From Phorcus lineatus (lineage: Eukaryota > Mollusca > Gastropoda > Trochida > Trochidae), in contig OV121081.1 of assembly GCA_921293015.1 (NCBI GenBank), positions 6,448,001 through 6,512,000 of the forward strand: a stretch of DNA of 64,000 nt. Reading direction: 5' to 3'. Below, piece after piece: positions 17,230-28,791 of the stretch (within the stretch, counting starts at the first letter, position 1; each line of letters begins with the position of its first letter). Made by a program: the position numbers and the translations under genes. Below the pieces are notes generated by a model. That model saw nothing but the letters and a program-made list of their open reading frames with translations. It made no database searches and was not told the DNA's origin.

Positions 17230-18775
17230 ATGGTTTTTCCCCTTTTCTTTGTATCATCAATAATGTTTGACTGGCTTTTTGAGAAAGTGCCTGCTTTTAT
17301 GTATAATAATGTTCTCGGGCATTCGAAATAGCAGTTCATACTTGAGCATAGAAGTATCGAATGCAACACTTTGTTTGAAGTTCCATCCTTGAAATAGTAG
17401 ATTCTGTGATGACAATTTTAAATTTTGGCATATATTGAGCAAGAATTGTATTCATATAGCAGCTGCAAGAAAGTTTAACTGTGTAAAATAATCATTTTGG
17501 AAAACTTACGATTCGTCATCATTTATCAACAAAATACTTTAATTTTAAATTTTTTGGATCATTTTGGATTAACTTTTGACGCTACAAAGGATACATATGT
17601 AGTATTTCAGAAAACCATTTGGCAATTGTCAAACGCAAAGCACTCGAAATCCTATTTCAGCAAAAGATCTTATTAAAACAATTTTTGTCAATTGTTAATC
17701 AAACTACTTAACATTGATTAATATCTTTCGATGTTAACAAAAGATAAAACAATAAATCTGTAACTTCTCTGGCATTTATAGCTTCTATTTTGACACGCTT
17801 AACCTTTCAGTTTAGTTTTAAAACATTTAATGTAAATTTTTTTCACATGTCATGATTCCTGAAAATCGATTTGTAATCAACAATGAAATATATAACAAAG
17901 CTATAGTACGATGTGCACACAATGAAAAAAATAAGGACAGTTCAAAACGGGTGAACTAGTAATGTTTTTTTTTTATCAACCTTAACTCTGAACTGAGAAT
18001 AAAAGATAAAATTTGTTTATTAAAGCACTCTTGTAATTTTATGTAAAAAAATGTAGTATAAGCACCGCATTGGAATAAGATAGCGCCTGCCGTTTTCGCT
18101 TTTTCTGTCATCAAAATTCGAATATTTTCGACATCGCGGTTCATGCAGATTTGTTACTTCGTTGCATTAATTTCTTCCGAGCTTTCAGTATAGACTTTAT
18201 AACCTGAATACATAAATATTTGTTTAATAACTTACGAAGTAAACTACCTTACTGCGGGATGTTAGTAATATCGAGGTTTATGCATGGTCTGTGCATTCGT
18301 TGTAATAACGAAATATTGGTATACACTAGAACGTAGTGCCATTAACACTCAAGGGAAGAAAAGGAGAAAAGAAAGACAGAAAATATAAAGTGACAGAAAA
18401 TTAGCAGAGTTTTAAAGCAGTCGCAGGTACAATCTCTCTGAAAAGTTAAACGCCTTAAGGATCTTTTTATCCTTTTCCATGATTAATATCGATCTTTCAA
18501 CAAGCCCAACTCTGATGTCCATAAAAGAATATTTCAAGTTTTCCATCCAAAGCATGTGAGAAGTTTCACAAGATTGAACCAAACCTGTGGGAGGGGCCGG
18601 GTCAATTTGTGGGACGGAAAGCGGACGACGGCGAGATATACCATCCTTCGGGGTTTTGCTGCTTAGGGGATGCTTTTAACTTTCATGATTTAATATCTTC
18701 CCAATTTCCGACTGCCTTTTTCGTAAGGCTTTTACATATGTAACAATACCAATGTAGCGACATCATGAGTGTTAC
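17230..18775. other. Non-coding stretch
   Basis: AT-rich DNA with no recognisable gene. A GC- and CpG-richer patch lies at about 18590-18660, but I see no gene start or known repeat in it. Confidence 0.5.
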
Positions 18776-18778
18776 TAG

Positions 18779-18915
18779 TGTAACAGCAGTGATTGTGAGA
18801 TCACCTCCTGATGGATTCGAACCCCGGACCTCCGGTTGAGAGTCTGGCACTCTACCAATTCAGCACAAGAGATATCCCATTGTAGGAATTGGTTTATTTC
18901 ACTCTGCCGCATACA
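18779..18915 (-). repeat. 3' LTR-like block of the TRIM-like element
   Basis: This copy keeps both Pol III boxes in tRNA-like spacing. The inferred anticodon stem CCAGA/CCGGA pairs imperfectly around a seven-base loop CTCTCAA. The partner block has a degraded A box. Confidence 0.6.
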
Positions 18916-19039
18916 ATCCCTACACTATAAGTGACTCGTCCTCGAGTCAAGTCATTTTGAGTTATCATGCACCTCAGTTCGCATACTCAAGGGGTAGCGA
19001 GCACTAGGGAGTTGGACCCGCCCCATGTTGGGCGCCAAA

Positions 19040-19164
19040 TATAACAGAAGTAATTGTGAGATCACCTCCCCCGGGATTTGAACCAAGGACATCCAGGTGT
19101 GAGTCAGACAATTCATCCCCTTGTCAAAGCCAGTAGGAATGCTTTTATTTCACCCTGCCACACA
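19040..19164 (-). repeat. 5' LTR-like block of the TRIM-like element
   Basis: Similar in order and sequence to the block at 18779-18915, with indels and a weaker B box (GGTTCAAATCC). It directly adjoins the primer-binding-site-like sequence. Confidence 0.6.
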
Positions 19165-19402
19165 AGAATGTCATCATTTTGGCAGCAGGATTACGTCGTT
19201 TAATTAAAAAGATATAACGGTTCAAAGCGCGTAGAAATTGGCCACCTCGAAAGCCCAATTAAAAAAGTCCCTAGAGTGGCCTGAGCTCTCCTTCGGCAGA
19301 TGTGACGTCATAGACAGGACTCGCTCCACGTTTGTTTGTAAAAAAGTATATATCAGTGCAGATATGGGTCGCATTCGTCGACGTTTTCATTGCGATAGAG
19401 AC

Positions 19403-19838
19403 ATGCCTTCTTCCTGCGTTGCTGCCAACTGTACTAATAAGAAACCAGGAGACATTCAACTGCATCGGTTTCCCAAGGATCCTGTCCGCGAATGGGACAA
19501 AGTTTGTTAGTCAGAAAAGAGCGAAGTGGAGTCCCAATGACAGGTCTGTTATCTGCTCCGATAATTTCGCAGAGGACTGTTATGATCTTTCCTACGATTT
19601 CAAAGCGGACTTTGGACTTGCCCCACAAAGGAAAAGACTCGTCAAAAATGCCGTACGAACAGTTAATAAACAAATGAAGATGATAACATGCCCGCTACCC
19701 GTCTGTCCAGCGAGATATGACAGTCAACCATATCGGAAGAGAAAACGGACGGAATACTTTGAGAAGAGGGAACGAAAGAGGGTACGGAATTTGAAAGAAA
19801 GGCTAATTCAAAATTCTATTCCGGGGGAGGTGGGATAA
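19403..19838 (+). pseudogene. THAP-domain zinc-finger gene, frameshifted
   Basis: THAP domains are C2CH zinc-binding DNA-binding modules related to P-element transposases. The first segment (from ATG 19403) shows MPSSCVAANC, the Cx4C half, then LHRFPKDP and the conserved Trp of REWD. The frame stops at TAG 19508-19510. The domain resumes one frame over from 19503 with KWSPNDRSVICSDNF, so one extra base sits at about 19502. In the resumed part the expected CxxH is CSDN, replacing the zinc-binding His by Asn. A basic region (PYRKRKR, KRERKRVR) resembling a nuclear localisation signal follows, ending at the 19838 stop. No introns are visible. Two separate lesions in the zinc module favour a pseudogene. 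A sequencing error could explain the frameshift but not the His loss. Confidence 0.8.
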
Positions 19839-20040
19839 ATAATCATGAAACTTTTGGGGAGTTGACTATAATTGATGATTTTGCAGACGAATGTTGAGTT
19901 TTTATCTGCATTATGAATTTATGTCTCTTTAGATTAGTCGCAGAATTTATTAATTCAAACCCCATTAACTGTTTGAATTTTTAGTATTTGATTGCATATG
20001 GGGTTGAAAAATTCATCGGGTTGAACTAAATAGTTATTTC

Positions 20041-20344
<304 letters not shown>

Positions 20345-23300
20345 TAGTTTTGGGGCATATCATTTTACTCTAAGGATATATACAAAAATGTGGGCAAGTC
20401 ACTTATGTTTGTATGTTGACACTACAGTTTGGGTTATAACATTTATGAAAAATTAAAATTTCTTGCTACAGCGTCATTTTAGAAGCAACAAAAAGTAAAA
20501 TTAAAGTAAAAGAGCTGCCCCGGAGAAACATTTACCATTTTATGTAGCCTTACAGTGGATAACTTATAACCTATTATATATTAATAAACATTGCAGAATG
20601 AAATAAGATATTTAGTAATACAGATGTGTTAATATATTGTCATGTGTCACGTGTATTGACAAACCTAATTACCTTCATCAAGTTTCAATAAAGGCTGTTG
20701 ATCATAGGTGAAGATAAAGTTTAGACAGGATAACTAATCAGTGCCTTGTGTATTACCTATTGGAAATGTGCCAGGTGCTGAGGTCATTAAGTTTATTGCT
20801 TAATTGCCATAATGTACAGGTGTGTGGCATTTCATGTAGACTGTTAGGTAATAACTTTATGACTATATTGTCTGGTGTGAAAAAGTAGTGTTAGGTAACT
20901 AAAAACCTCTCTCTGATAAAACACCGGTACTAAAGTACTGACGGAAATGGAAATAATATGCTTTTCAGCGTTAATATTTTTATTTGGTTGAAATAGTTAA
21001 AACTGAAAAAGAATTTCATATTTACGATACATTTCCAAGCAGGCTTTAACTTACATCACAATCAACAATAAATGTGTTATTATTGACAATATTGGCCTAC
21101 GTCACTCTAGATTAGTACCAGACTCTTTATCTCAAACACTGACCATTACTCACACAAAAGAACAATAATCTGTATCCTTACTATGAAAAATACCTTAGTA
21201 CGTAACTCTAAGTTTTTATGAAGGTGGCAAATTGCGAATCAAGAGGTACATTTACTAAACACATCAAAGATTTGATCTTAATTATCACTAATAACTGAGT
21301 AATAAGGCGAAAAACAGCTCCTCGGAACCTCGTATCCCAATGACGAGATCCGGAAGTTGCCGAGAGACAGACCACCGAAAGCGGGATCTCATCGTTACAG
21401 TCATGCAAAGCAGAAACACGGAGTTGCGATATTGAGTTGACACAAATGGCACAAAGTAGTAACAAGTATGCTACATATACAATGGTCAATCAACTACACA
21501 GGGGGATAGTCGATTGGTCGAGGTGTTCAAACAAAAAACAGTCACAATGGCGGCAGATATCAGTTTGGGTTCACTCGATCGGCATAATCGGAGATTAACA
21601 ACCTAAACAAACAAACAACAACAACAACAACAACAACAACAGATAATTAATGTCAAACAGAATATGTCGATGTATTGATATTAATAGATTTGGTGACTTA
21701 GAGGCTTTTTTTATAAGTACAATCAGTGAAAATATATACGTTCACGACCGCTGGAATCTATAATGTAAACAATGACACAGATCAGCCAGTCGTTAACGAG
21801 TCCTGTCTATGTCGTCACAATCCCCCTAGCACTTGATTGGCTAATAAAACGTTTCGCGTCTGTTTTCCGGAAGTGTTTATAAAACACGTTTTTTCTGCTA
21901 TTTTCAGGTGGATGTGAACCTAAATAGTTGTTGATATTTTTTCTTAACTGTGTTATCGTAATCGTACCCCCTATGAGGATAATATTATCTTTAATAGTAA
22001 TAAATGAATACCACACTCCATCTGCAATGGTTTTTTAATCAAACGTAAAATATAATGTCAAATAATTGTAAACGTCATTGAAAAACACAATAAACTAAAT
22101 AAACATTTTAACTTATGGTTGACAAATTGGGCGGAATATCACAGGCTTTTGGTAGCAATTAGGTTGTGCTTCACCCTTCTGCACGATTTGTGAATTCAAC
22201 AAATGACCAAAACGCTTTAATGTAATAGCTAAAGTGTTCATCTCTTGAACGATCAACAGGGCACTTGTTGACACCACGTGGCACCCGGGAGTTTAGAGAT
22301 ATCTAAATATAACACCATTGCTAACGAATGAGCGTTCAAAAGAAAAATGGAAAAGACTCACATTCGTGGGTTGAGGTTCAATTTCAATGTAACGAATGAT
22401 TGTTTCAATACTGAAAAGTAAGTTTAACTAAAGGCTCATATCAACATACATAAAAACGTATATACCGTATTATATAACGACACTCGAGAATAAACAAGCA
22501 GAGTCGGTTATGTCCCCCTGCCAAGTGGCGTAAGTGTGAAATTGAACAATAGTTATGTAACTGTAATCTTGAATAAATCCTAATAACTAATATATTTAGA
22601 TGAAAATTATCCTTAGTTGATCATTGGTTTTTGATGATCCGTAATTCCATTGTACAAAGTGCTTTGGTTCCTACCCTCGAAACAGCACTGCGATTTGCAT
22701 TTCCATGAAAACAGCAAAAATTGAATTCTGAATAAGTCGAAAACCATAAGGTAACATTAGAAATGGTGAATGGTATACACCTCAAGGCCTTATAGTTTTG
22801 TAAAAAGTTTTTTTCAAAGTTTTGATTCGACGGAAACTGCCAAATGATAAGATATGTTGAAAATTTAAAAAAGCACCTGCATAGTCATAATGATTGTTCC
22901 ATATATCAAGTGTTAATGAGCTAGGCCTTCTATTTTCTGATTTCTGGCCAGGAGGAAACGTCACTCGGACGCATGATATCCACATATAACTAGCGGACAC
23001 ATGGTAACGTATTCATTTTGACAAGACCCTTTTTATGCTTTGAATATGGCTTGAAAGACTGGATGGTTCTATATTGCGGCTGATCTTCTCATTCTTTTAT
23101 TTATGAATTTACAAATATGATTTTTATTTTATCGGTTAGAGCACAATTAATAAAGTCAATAAAATAATATCGGTACCATACAGAACATACGGATTAACAA
23201 ACTTAAATTAATATGGCAGACCGTCGTGAAAGTGAGTTTAAAAGTGTCGGCATCACAACATAATTTTTAGGTTGGTTTGAAAGTTTGATATGAAAGAAGA

Positions 23301-23800
23301 CCCGGCGATGACCCCGACCAATATGTGTATAGATGGTTTTCTAATTTTCATTTCCTTTTTACAAGAACTTAATTGTTCCAGTCGAAACATTTCTTTAATA
23401 AGTGGGAAATTAAACTGACCACGTAAATGTAGGGTTCAACAGACCAACGTAGAGTAGCCTTTGGTTTCCTAACAGACAAGGGAGCTAACTCTTGGCAGTA
23501 CGTCGTCTAATGGGTTGCGTGTGACCCAGTTTAACATAGAAAAATATACCTACGGAACATGACCGCTTTTGGCCAATAAGTAGCTGACATTGCTTTGAGA
23601 GTCTAGATAATAATCACTCAAGACAACAAGAAGGCTATGATTCTAAGAATAATTTCAGAGATGTAAAATTATCAGTCAAGCTAATAAATCAAATCGGGAA
23701 GAAACAAACAATTACATAATAGCGAAGAATAAAAGCAAAAATGAAATAAAATATCTATAAATAAAAACAATGTCGGTTTTAAAAAAATTGCTTAAAAGTA
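20345..23800. other. Non-coding stretch
   Basis: No coding exon recognised. It holds a (CAA)n microsatellite at 21606-21641 and a CpG-richer patch around 21320-21840 with an ACAATGGCGGC (YY1-like) motif at 21545-21555, which may be regulatory. Otherwise nothing is seen. Confidence 0.5.
21606..21641. repeat. (CAA)n microsatellite
   Basis: About 12 units of CAA/AAC, preceded by AAACAAAC. It looks like a simple repeat. Confidence 0.95.
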
Positions 23801-23807
23801 ATTCCCT

Positions 23808-23826
23808 CCCCCCCCCCCCCCCCCCC
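23808..23826. repeat. Poly(C) tract, 19 bases
   Basis: An uninterrupted C run directly abutting the 3' end of the Tc1-like relic. On the minus strand it is a G19 tract, a possible G-quadruplex former. Confidence 0.95.
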
Positions 23827-24720
23827 AAATCCTCAAACATTCAGCAATTCGTCGTAGCATGCTTCTAATCATCCGTTCAATCAACATTTGGAGTGACGAA
23901 CACGTCTCCCGATCGTGTCCCAGCCATGCACTGTAGGGGAAAGGTCAGGACTCATGGCTTGTCAAGGCATATGGACAATATGATGACACTTCTAGTGGTC
24001 ATTCACGACATGTGCGCTGTGAGCACCTGTGGCCCTTCCTTGAACAATATGCAAGTCCGTTCTGCCAGTCATTTTGATTTTATCCACACACCATAACTTA
24101 CCAACGCCCGAATCTGTCATGTTGTCTAATGTTGACGTTAGCTTTACGCTCATTCACTCGACTCAATACACGAACACGCCTATTAATGAAATCCAAAGTA
24201 GATGTGGACTCATCTGAGAACATTACAAGCGCCTGTCGACGATTACCCCAATTTATTTGCTGCCTACACAATTTGCGTCTGTTTACGATATGCTGGCGAG
24301 ACTGGAGGCACAACACGCGGTCGTCGCGCATGCAGTTGGTCTGCATGTAGTCGATTTCTAATCGTTTGGGGTGTTACTCGAATTCCTGTTACTTGGTAAA
24401 GTTTACTAAAAGTTGTTATGCCGTTTGTGTTCGATTTCGCAGGACCTGCGTACGAAGGTATCCCTCATGGGCTTCTGTAGTGGCTCAAGGGCGACCTGAA
24501 CGAGGTCTATCATCAACATTGTTTGTTTATTGTTATCGGCTCCACAGTCTGCTGATCACAGATAGGAAAGTAAACATATATAGGATAAACCAGCACGCAG
24601 CAGTTTTCATCAACCCATATGTGCAGCTCATTAGTTCTGTAGGGGCTATTAGCTCTCCATCCGTGAACATACTCTCAAGGCATGTCAAGTGTCCATGACT
24701 ATTAATCATATTACAACCTG
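23827..24720 (-). pseudogene. Dead Tc1/mariner-type transposase
   Basis: Minus-strand pieces in several frames follow the order of a Tc1-like DDE transposase. The N-terminal DNA-binding part reads VDDRPRSGRP (then a stop), TQVLRNRT and TGIRVTPQTIRNRLHADQL. The catalytic start is ALVMFSDESTSTLDFINRRV, with the first Asp in SDES, then HDRFG. Near the end come AMSPDLSP and RMIRSMLRRIAECL. The stretch between the VMVWGG-like region and SPDLSP that should hold the second Asp is missing, and the position of the catalytic Glu after SPDLSP is Val. Multiple stops and frameshifts make it non-functional. Terminal inverted repeats were not identified. Confidence 0.85.
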
Positions 24721-24829
24721 ACTAGGTATTTGCATTTCACTTTTTTAAAGAGTGTTGTGATCGACAATGGTCACTACTGACTTGATACAAAAGATTTCCA
24801 CTCCTTTTTGGTCTTGATTAAAAGTGAGA

Positions 24830-25320
24830 TTTGATCGTGGCCCTCAGTTTTTGGACAAAGAGCAACATATACTCTATCAGAAATATACTTACTATCCTCA
24901 TTTGTCAAAGAGTGAGACCACCAAATTTCAGGCTTTTAAAGTAAAGAAAAATGAATTAGGATTTTGGAACCCTAATTCACTGAAATGGGACTTAATTAAC
25001 AAGTATTTACTTATAAATGTATCGTACCATCCCTTATTTTTCCGATTTGTGTAAGCATTCGAAAGGCTATTACATCTAGAGAACAAGACGCTCTTATATG
25101 GCATGTTCTCAGTGAACTTGATGAAGTGGCTATGCAGTCCCCCTTTTTTTTATTGAAACTGTTCTCAAGTTTCAAGCTTTCCAGGGCCAATAGTTCGTAG
25201 TCATAGTAAGGACTACAAACAGACGTTCGACGTCATAAAATTGCATTAAGACTGTTTGGGGTTAACAGTATTATGTAATGATCACCAGTTAGGTATTCTC
25301 AAACATTATATTAATTATCC
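24830..25320. other. Spacer with candidate poly(A) signal for the oxygenase gene
   Basis: No convincing gene. On the minus strand AATAAA (plus-strand TTTATT, 25149-25154) lies about 170 bases after the stop of the 2OG oxygenase gene and could end its transcript. Confidence 0.45.
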
Positions 25321-25323
25321 TTA

Positions 25324-26343
25324 TTACACTTTCGATCCCTCTCCTTCATATTTTTTGTCAACATCAATGAACAGTGGACTTTGCATGACGCCTGTCTCGG
25401 TCAGCAGCCCCCGATACGACAGGACCCCGGCGAGTTTCCTTGCTGGTCGTGTCAAAGCAGATGGCGGCAGTTCATCTTGTGTTTGAAAACCACTTTCTGT
25501 CACGGCTTCAGGAGGAGGAATGCGATCTTCAATATTCTTAATACAGTTACAAGGCCAATGTGTCGTCATGGTCATTTCAGTGTAGAACCTCTTCTTTATC
25601 GCTAGGGATTCTTCGTCCGACCAAGCTGCTGGTGCCATACATATGAAAACCACAAAACGCCATCTTCCATTGGACTCACGGCCTCTTATTGGACGTGTGT
25701 TTGCGTGAATCAAACGAGAGTCCCATAATAACATTCCACCTTTTGGGACAGCAATCCTTTTCCTTGGACAACCTTGGTCATTGTACCATTCTACATCTTT
25801 ATCCGAAAGCCTTTTGAGTCTCCAAAGTCGATCGTTTTGTACATTTTCTATCGCGTCCTTATTTTCATTGTAATAAGTTTCAAACTTTTTGTGTGATCCC
25901 ACCATGACTTCGAAGGCCCAATCCTCATCACCGCACTCCTCAAGATAAACAGCTCCCTGATAACCATGGAAACCAACTCGTCTACGACCCTGGTCACAGT
26001 GCAACCAGTGTTCCCCCTCCTCGGCAAATGCTTCTTGACTTTGCTCAGGCGGTCTTCCGATAGAAACACCGTCAAAGCTAGTGAGAAGTTTATGGGTCCC
26101 AAAAAGACTTGCAAATATCCTTTTCACCTTACATCGTATTGACCATGATGGCTCACTGTGACCTATTTTATAATGCTGGATCATTGATTTATCGGAATGT
26201 GGCCATTTCCCTTTGCTTGTAAATGGCTCGAGCAATCGTTCATAGTCTTTTCTGTATCCATCTGCATCTTTCGCCGTCAGGGCTCCTTTAACTACAGCGT
26301 ACCCTTCTTCTTTTAATTGAGTTCTATGTTGCCTTGTTATCAT
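25324..26343 (-). CDS. Phytanoyl-CoA dioxygenase-like 2OG/Fe(II) oxygenase
   Basis: A complete 339-residue frame of the PhyH branch of 2-oxoglutarate/Fe(II)-dependent oxygenases, which hydroxylate small molecules with 2OG and O2. The substrate is unknown. The iron ligands appear as H115-C-D117 (HWLHCDQ, an HxD motif) and distal H213 (LLWDSRLIHANTR). The 2OG-binding Arg would be R222 or R229 (RESNGRWRFVVF). The jelly-roll strands FHGYQGAVYLEEC and MVGSHKKFETYY match the family. No signal peptide or obvious peroxisomal targeting signal is visible (it ends EGEGSKV). The start Met is the first codon after a splice-acceptor-like TTTCACTTCAG. The whole domain is in one exon. It could be an expressed gene with a 5' UTR intron, or the last exon of a longer gene. 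Confidence 0.9.
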   Translation of the reverse strand: MITRQHRTQLKEEGYAVVKGALTAKDADGYRKDYERLLEPFTSKGKWPHSDKSMIQHYKIGHSEPSWSIRCKVKRIFASLFGTHKLLTSFDGVSIGRPPEQSQEAFAEEGEHWLHCDQGRRRVGFHGYQGAVYLEECGDEDWAFEVMVGSHKKFETYYNENKDAIENVQNDRLWRLKRLSDKDVEWYNDQGCPRKRIAVPKGGMLLWDSRLIHANTRPIRGRESNGRWRFVVFICMAPAAWSDEESLAIKKRFYTEMTMTTHWPCNCIKNIEDRIPPPEAVTESGFQTQDELPPSALTRPARKLAGVLSYRGLLTETGVMQSPLFIDVDKKYEGEGSKV

Positions 26344-26358
26344 CTGAAGTGAAATATC
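26344..26358 (-). promoter_or_regulatory. Splice acceptor directly before the oxygenase ATG
   Basis: On the minus strand a pyrimidine-biased ATTTCACTTCAG ends exactly at the ATG. Either a 5' UTR intron ends here or the ATG is an internal Met of a longer spliced protein. The complete family-length domain downstream favours the first. Confidence 0.55.
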
Positions 26359-26359
26359 T

Positions 26360-27120
26360 TCATGTCAACATGACTTTAACGATCGAATTATCAATATCAT
26401 GGATTTGTAATTTCGTATCGACATACCTAAAACCGTGGGTATACGGGTAGTTTACAAAATTTCACAAAATAGGATTTTGCAGACCTTTCCTAAGTATACT
26501 ATATCTTAACCACAGATGCATATGACATTGTTTATGAGAGGGTATTCAATGCATTGCGACTAGCAAGGTAATCTCATATGCTCAATAAAAACATAGAATA
26601 TTTAGTTACACATACATATACCACATGTAATGCAATACAGGTGCAGTCAGAAATAAATTTGTTTTTCCAAATCGTTCCTTGAATACCTCGTGCGTCGCTT
26701 CTTTGAGCTTAAGTAACCTGACTTCTGTGTGACTCACTAGGCGTAGGTTTGACAGTTGTCTATACCTTGTGACTAAGGGCAACTCTATAACAATGCAATC
26801 TTGAAATGAGTGTCTAGACTCTTTTGTAGCATAAATTGTAGGTTATTTTTGTCTCTCAAAACTTCTCTTAAACACCGAAGTGGTTACCAATACATTATGC
26901 AATAGAGAAAGTCTTGAGAACTATGCAATGATTATATTTATTGTGGTCATCTCACAAAAAGTATTTCAACTTCAATGGATGAACTTTTTCATAGCCTAAG
27001 CTTAAAAACATATCGTTTGACAGTGGTATATTGTTGCAACGGAAATATTTAACACTTGTAAATAATGTTAACCTCAACTATTAACCTTTTCTGATTTGCT
27101 CTTACACAACCTACATAACG
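26360..27120. other. Spacer upstream of the oxygenase exon
   Basis: No coding exon, RNA or mobile element recognised. A 5' exon of the oxygenase gene could be here or further right. Confidence 0.45.
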
Positions 27121-27126
27121 TGCTGT

Positions 27127-28611
27127 TTGACATTACCATATCAATTCTACGTAAATCTATAACCTGTACCGATAACATTAAACCAAGAACCGAATAACCT
27201 GTTGGGGAAGGAGGGGGGTTTGAACTCCGCGTTGTATTCGAATAGTATTAGTTACATTGAAGAAAGAAAAAGTAAACGTCTCACATTATTTACATTCCCA
27301 TAAATGGACAAAATAAGTGTAATTTTTTTATTGGGCAAGTCCGGTAACAATAATGTTATATAATAGCAAATAAGAACTACAATAACAATCATAAATCAAT
27401 CAAAATATTTAGTTTATCTTATTTGGTTATCAATAAAGGCAATTTTCAAGAAATTATATATGTATAGAACATTTCAATTTTGGTTGGCCATGTAGTAAAT
27501 AAAAGAAGAATCAACTTTGAACAGGCTTAAAGTCAATTTTGTTTAAAAAGTGACTTATTTCAAAATTTGACATATTTACCGTCCCTGTCTTGTCTGTTTC
27601 TCCAAATGTTGTAGTGTAGCAATCAGGCCAGTGATTAACCAACAGTGTGTTTTGATCGATTCAGTATATTCGCATGTTATTATAATAACGAGCATTACTT
27701 AGTATTGAGTAGTTTTACTTTTCCTTTCATGAATCGATCCTTTCTATATTGAGTCAAATGCCAATACAAATAGCAGTGGCAGTGACAATTGGAATTCGCG
27801 GAAAACTGTTTTCTTTCATTATGTAATTTTGATTTACTTCTACTTTCGCTTTGGTTCTCTGGGTCTCGCCCGGAAACGCTTTAGTAGCGTAAGGTTGAGT
27901 GAGCGGGGAATGGGTTTTAACATGCCTTTAACAATAATTAAGTTATCTTACACGTGGGGTATGGTTATCTTAAAGGAGTTAGAATAGATAAAAAAAGGCA
28001 AAGAGTCTGAGGGTACATGCGAGGAAAGAACAAATTATTATAGTTAAATGTTATGTACTCGTAAGTCTTGTTGGGATTGATATTCTAACATTAGGTTATT
28101 TCTCGGCTTGACTTGACATGAGTCAAATGGGGTATGGTCATCTTAAAGGGGGTTAGAATAGATTTTAAAAAAGGCAAAGAGTCTGGGGGTACATGCGAAG
28201 AAAGAACACAATCTTATAGTTAAGTTAATGTCATGTAAGACTTGTTGGGATTGGTATTCTAACATTAGATTATTTCTCGGTTTATTATATTTGATGATTA
28301 TTCATAAGCTGAGGCTGTCATAAAGGTAGCGAGGCTTTTGTAGGATTTTCATTATAACGAAATGAAATATCATATGAAAAAAAATATCCACGTCAAGTAT
28401 TTAAACGCTCACGCAGGAAATAAACAATAGTTGTGTTGCCTTAACTTTCCAATGTGAACACCTCATGTGTCGGATTAAGTCGAAAACTGCTGGCGGTCAT
28501 TTTAGTGTGAACTACTTTAAGACATTTGAGTTAAGAAAATGTATTCCCGTATTTGAAACGAACATGTTACGTTCATTTCAAATGCCAGTTTTGAGTTAAA
28601 TCAAACGTTCT
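27127..28611. repeat. Segmental duplication, copy A
   Basis: This matches copy B (28685-30944) in long near-identical blocks, for example TGTCTTGTCTGTTTCTCCAA, GGGTCTCGCCCGGAAACGCT and GAACACCTCATGTGTCGGAT. It contains a private 167-bp insertion (27412-27578) bounded by ATATTTA repeats, and an internal tandem duplication (about 27956-28090 and 28129-28270). It keeps the empty site for the miniature transposon seen in copy B (TTAA at 27970-27973). No protein-coding content was recognised. Confidence 0.9.
27412..27578. mobile_element. 167-bp insertion with 7-bp direct repeat
   Basis: Copy A reads ATATTTA at 27405-27411, then 160 bp of extra DNA ending in a second ATATTTA (27572-27578), then CCGTCCCTG. 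Copy B has a single ATATTTA (29119-29125) directly before CCGTCCCTG. A 7-bp target-site duplication around an insertion explains this. Obvious inverted ends are lacking, so the element class is unknown; a deletion in copy B between the repeats is the alternative. Confidence 0.6.
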
Positions 28612-28773
28612 TTTTTAGCTACATTATCATTAGTAAAATAGAAATATTGTTATGTAATTTGTAATACTTATTTTCGTATTTTGATTGACATTACCATATC
28701 AATGCTACGTAAGTATATAATCTCTATCGATGACATTAAACCAATATCCGAATAACATGTGGGGGGAAGGAAT

Positions 28774-28791
28774 GGGGGGGGGGGGGGGGGG
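28774..28791. repeat. Poly(G) tract, 18 bases
   Basis: An expanded homopolymer in copy B, next to GGGGGGAAGGAA. At the matching place in copy A (about 27213-27218) the run is six G long. Possible G-quadruplex. Confidence 0.93.

Larger units (their letters stand above)
18779..19164 (-). mobile_element. TRIM-like miniature LTR element with tRNA-like LTR
   Basis: Two similar terminal blocks in direct orientation, 18779-18915 and 19040-19164, flank a 124-bp interior. On the minus strand each block runs from TGTATGCGG or TGTGTGGCAG, through GTGAAATAAA and GGTGATCTCACAAT, to CTGTTACA or CTGTTATA, i.e. TG...CA-type ends. Two bases inside the 5' block, the minus strand reads TGGCGCCCAACATGGGGC (19020-19037). 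This has the form of a retroelement primer-binding site (TGGCGCCC, as used with tRNA-Lys in other elements). The 3' block also holds a tRNA-like segment: A-box-like TGGTAGAGTGCC (18846-18857), a loop with anticodon-position CTC, and perfect B box GGTTCGAATCC (18813-18823). There is no coding capacity and I saw no clear target-site duplication. Alternative: two adjacent SINE copies. Confidence 0.65.

Noticed and set aside
17106..17369. Minus-strand frame with a poly-Ile run
   Set aside because: Reads through the (ATT)n tail of a SINE; no protein homology.
18813..18870. Possible tRNA gene on the minus strand, anticodon-position CTC
   Set aside because: Incomplete acceptor stem and location inside a repeated LTR-like block; treated as part of a mobile element.
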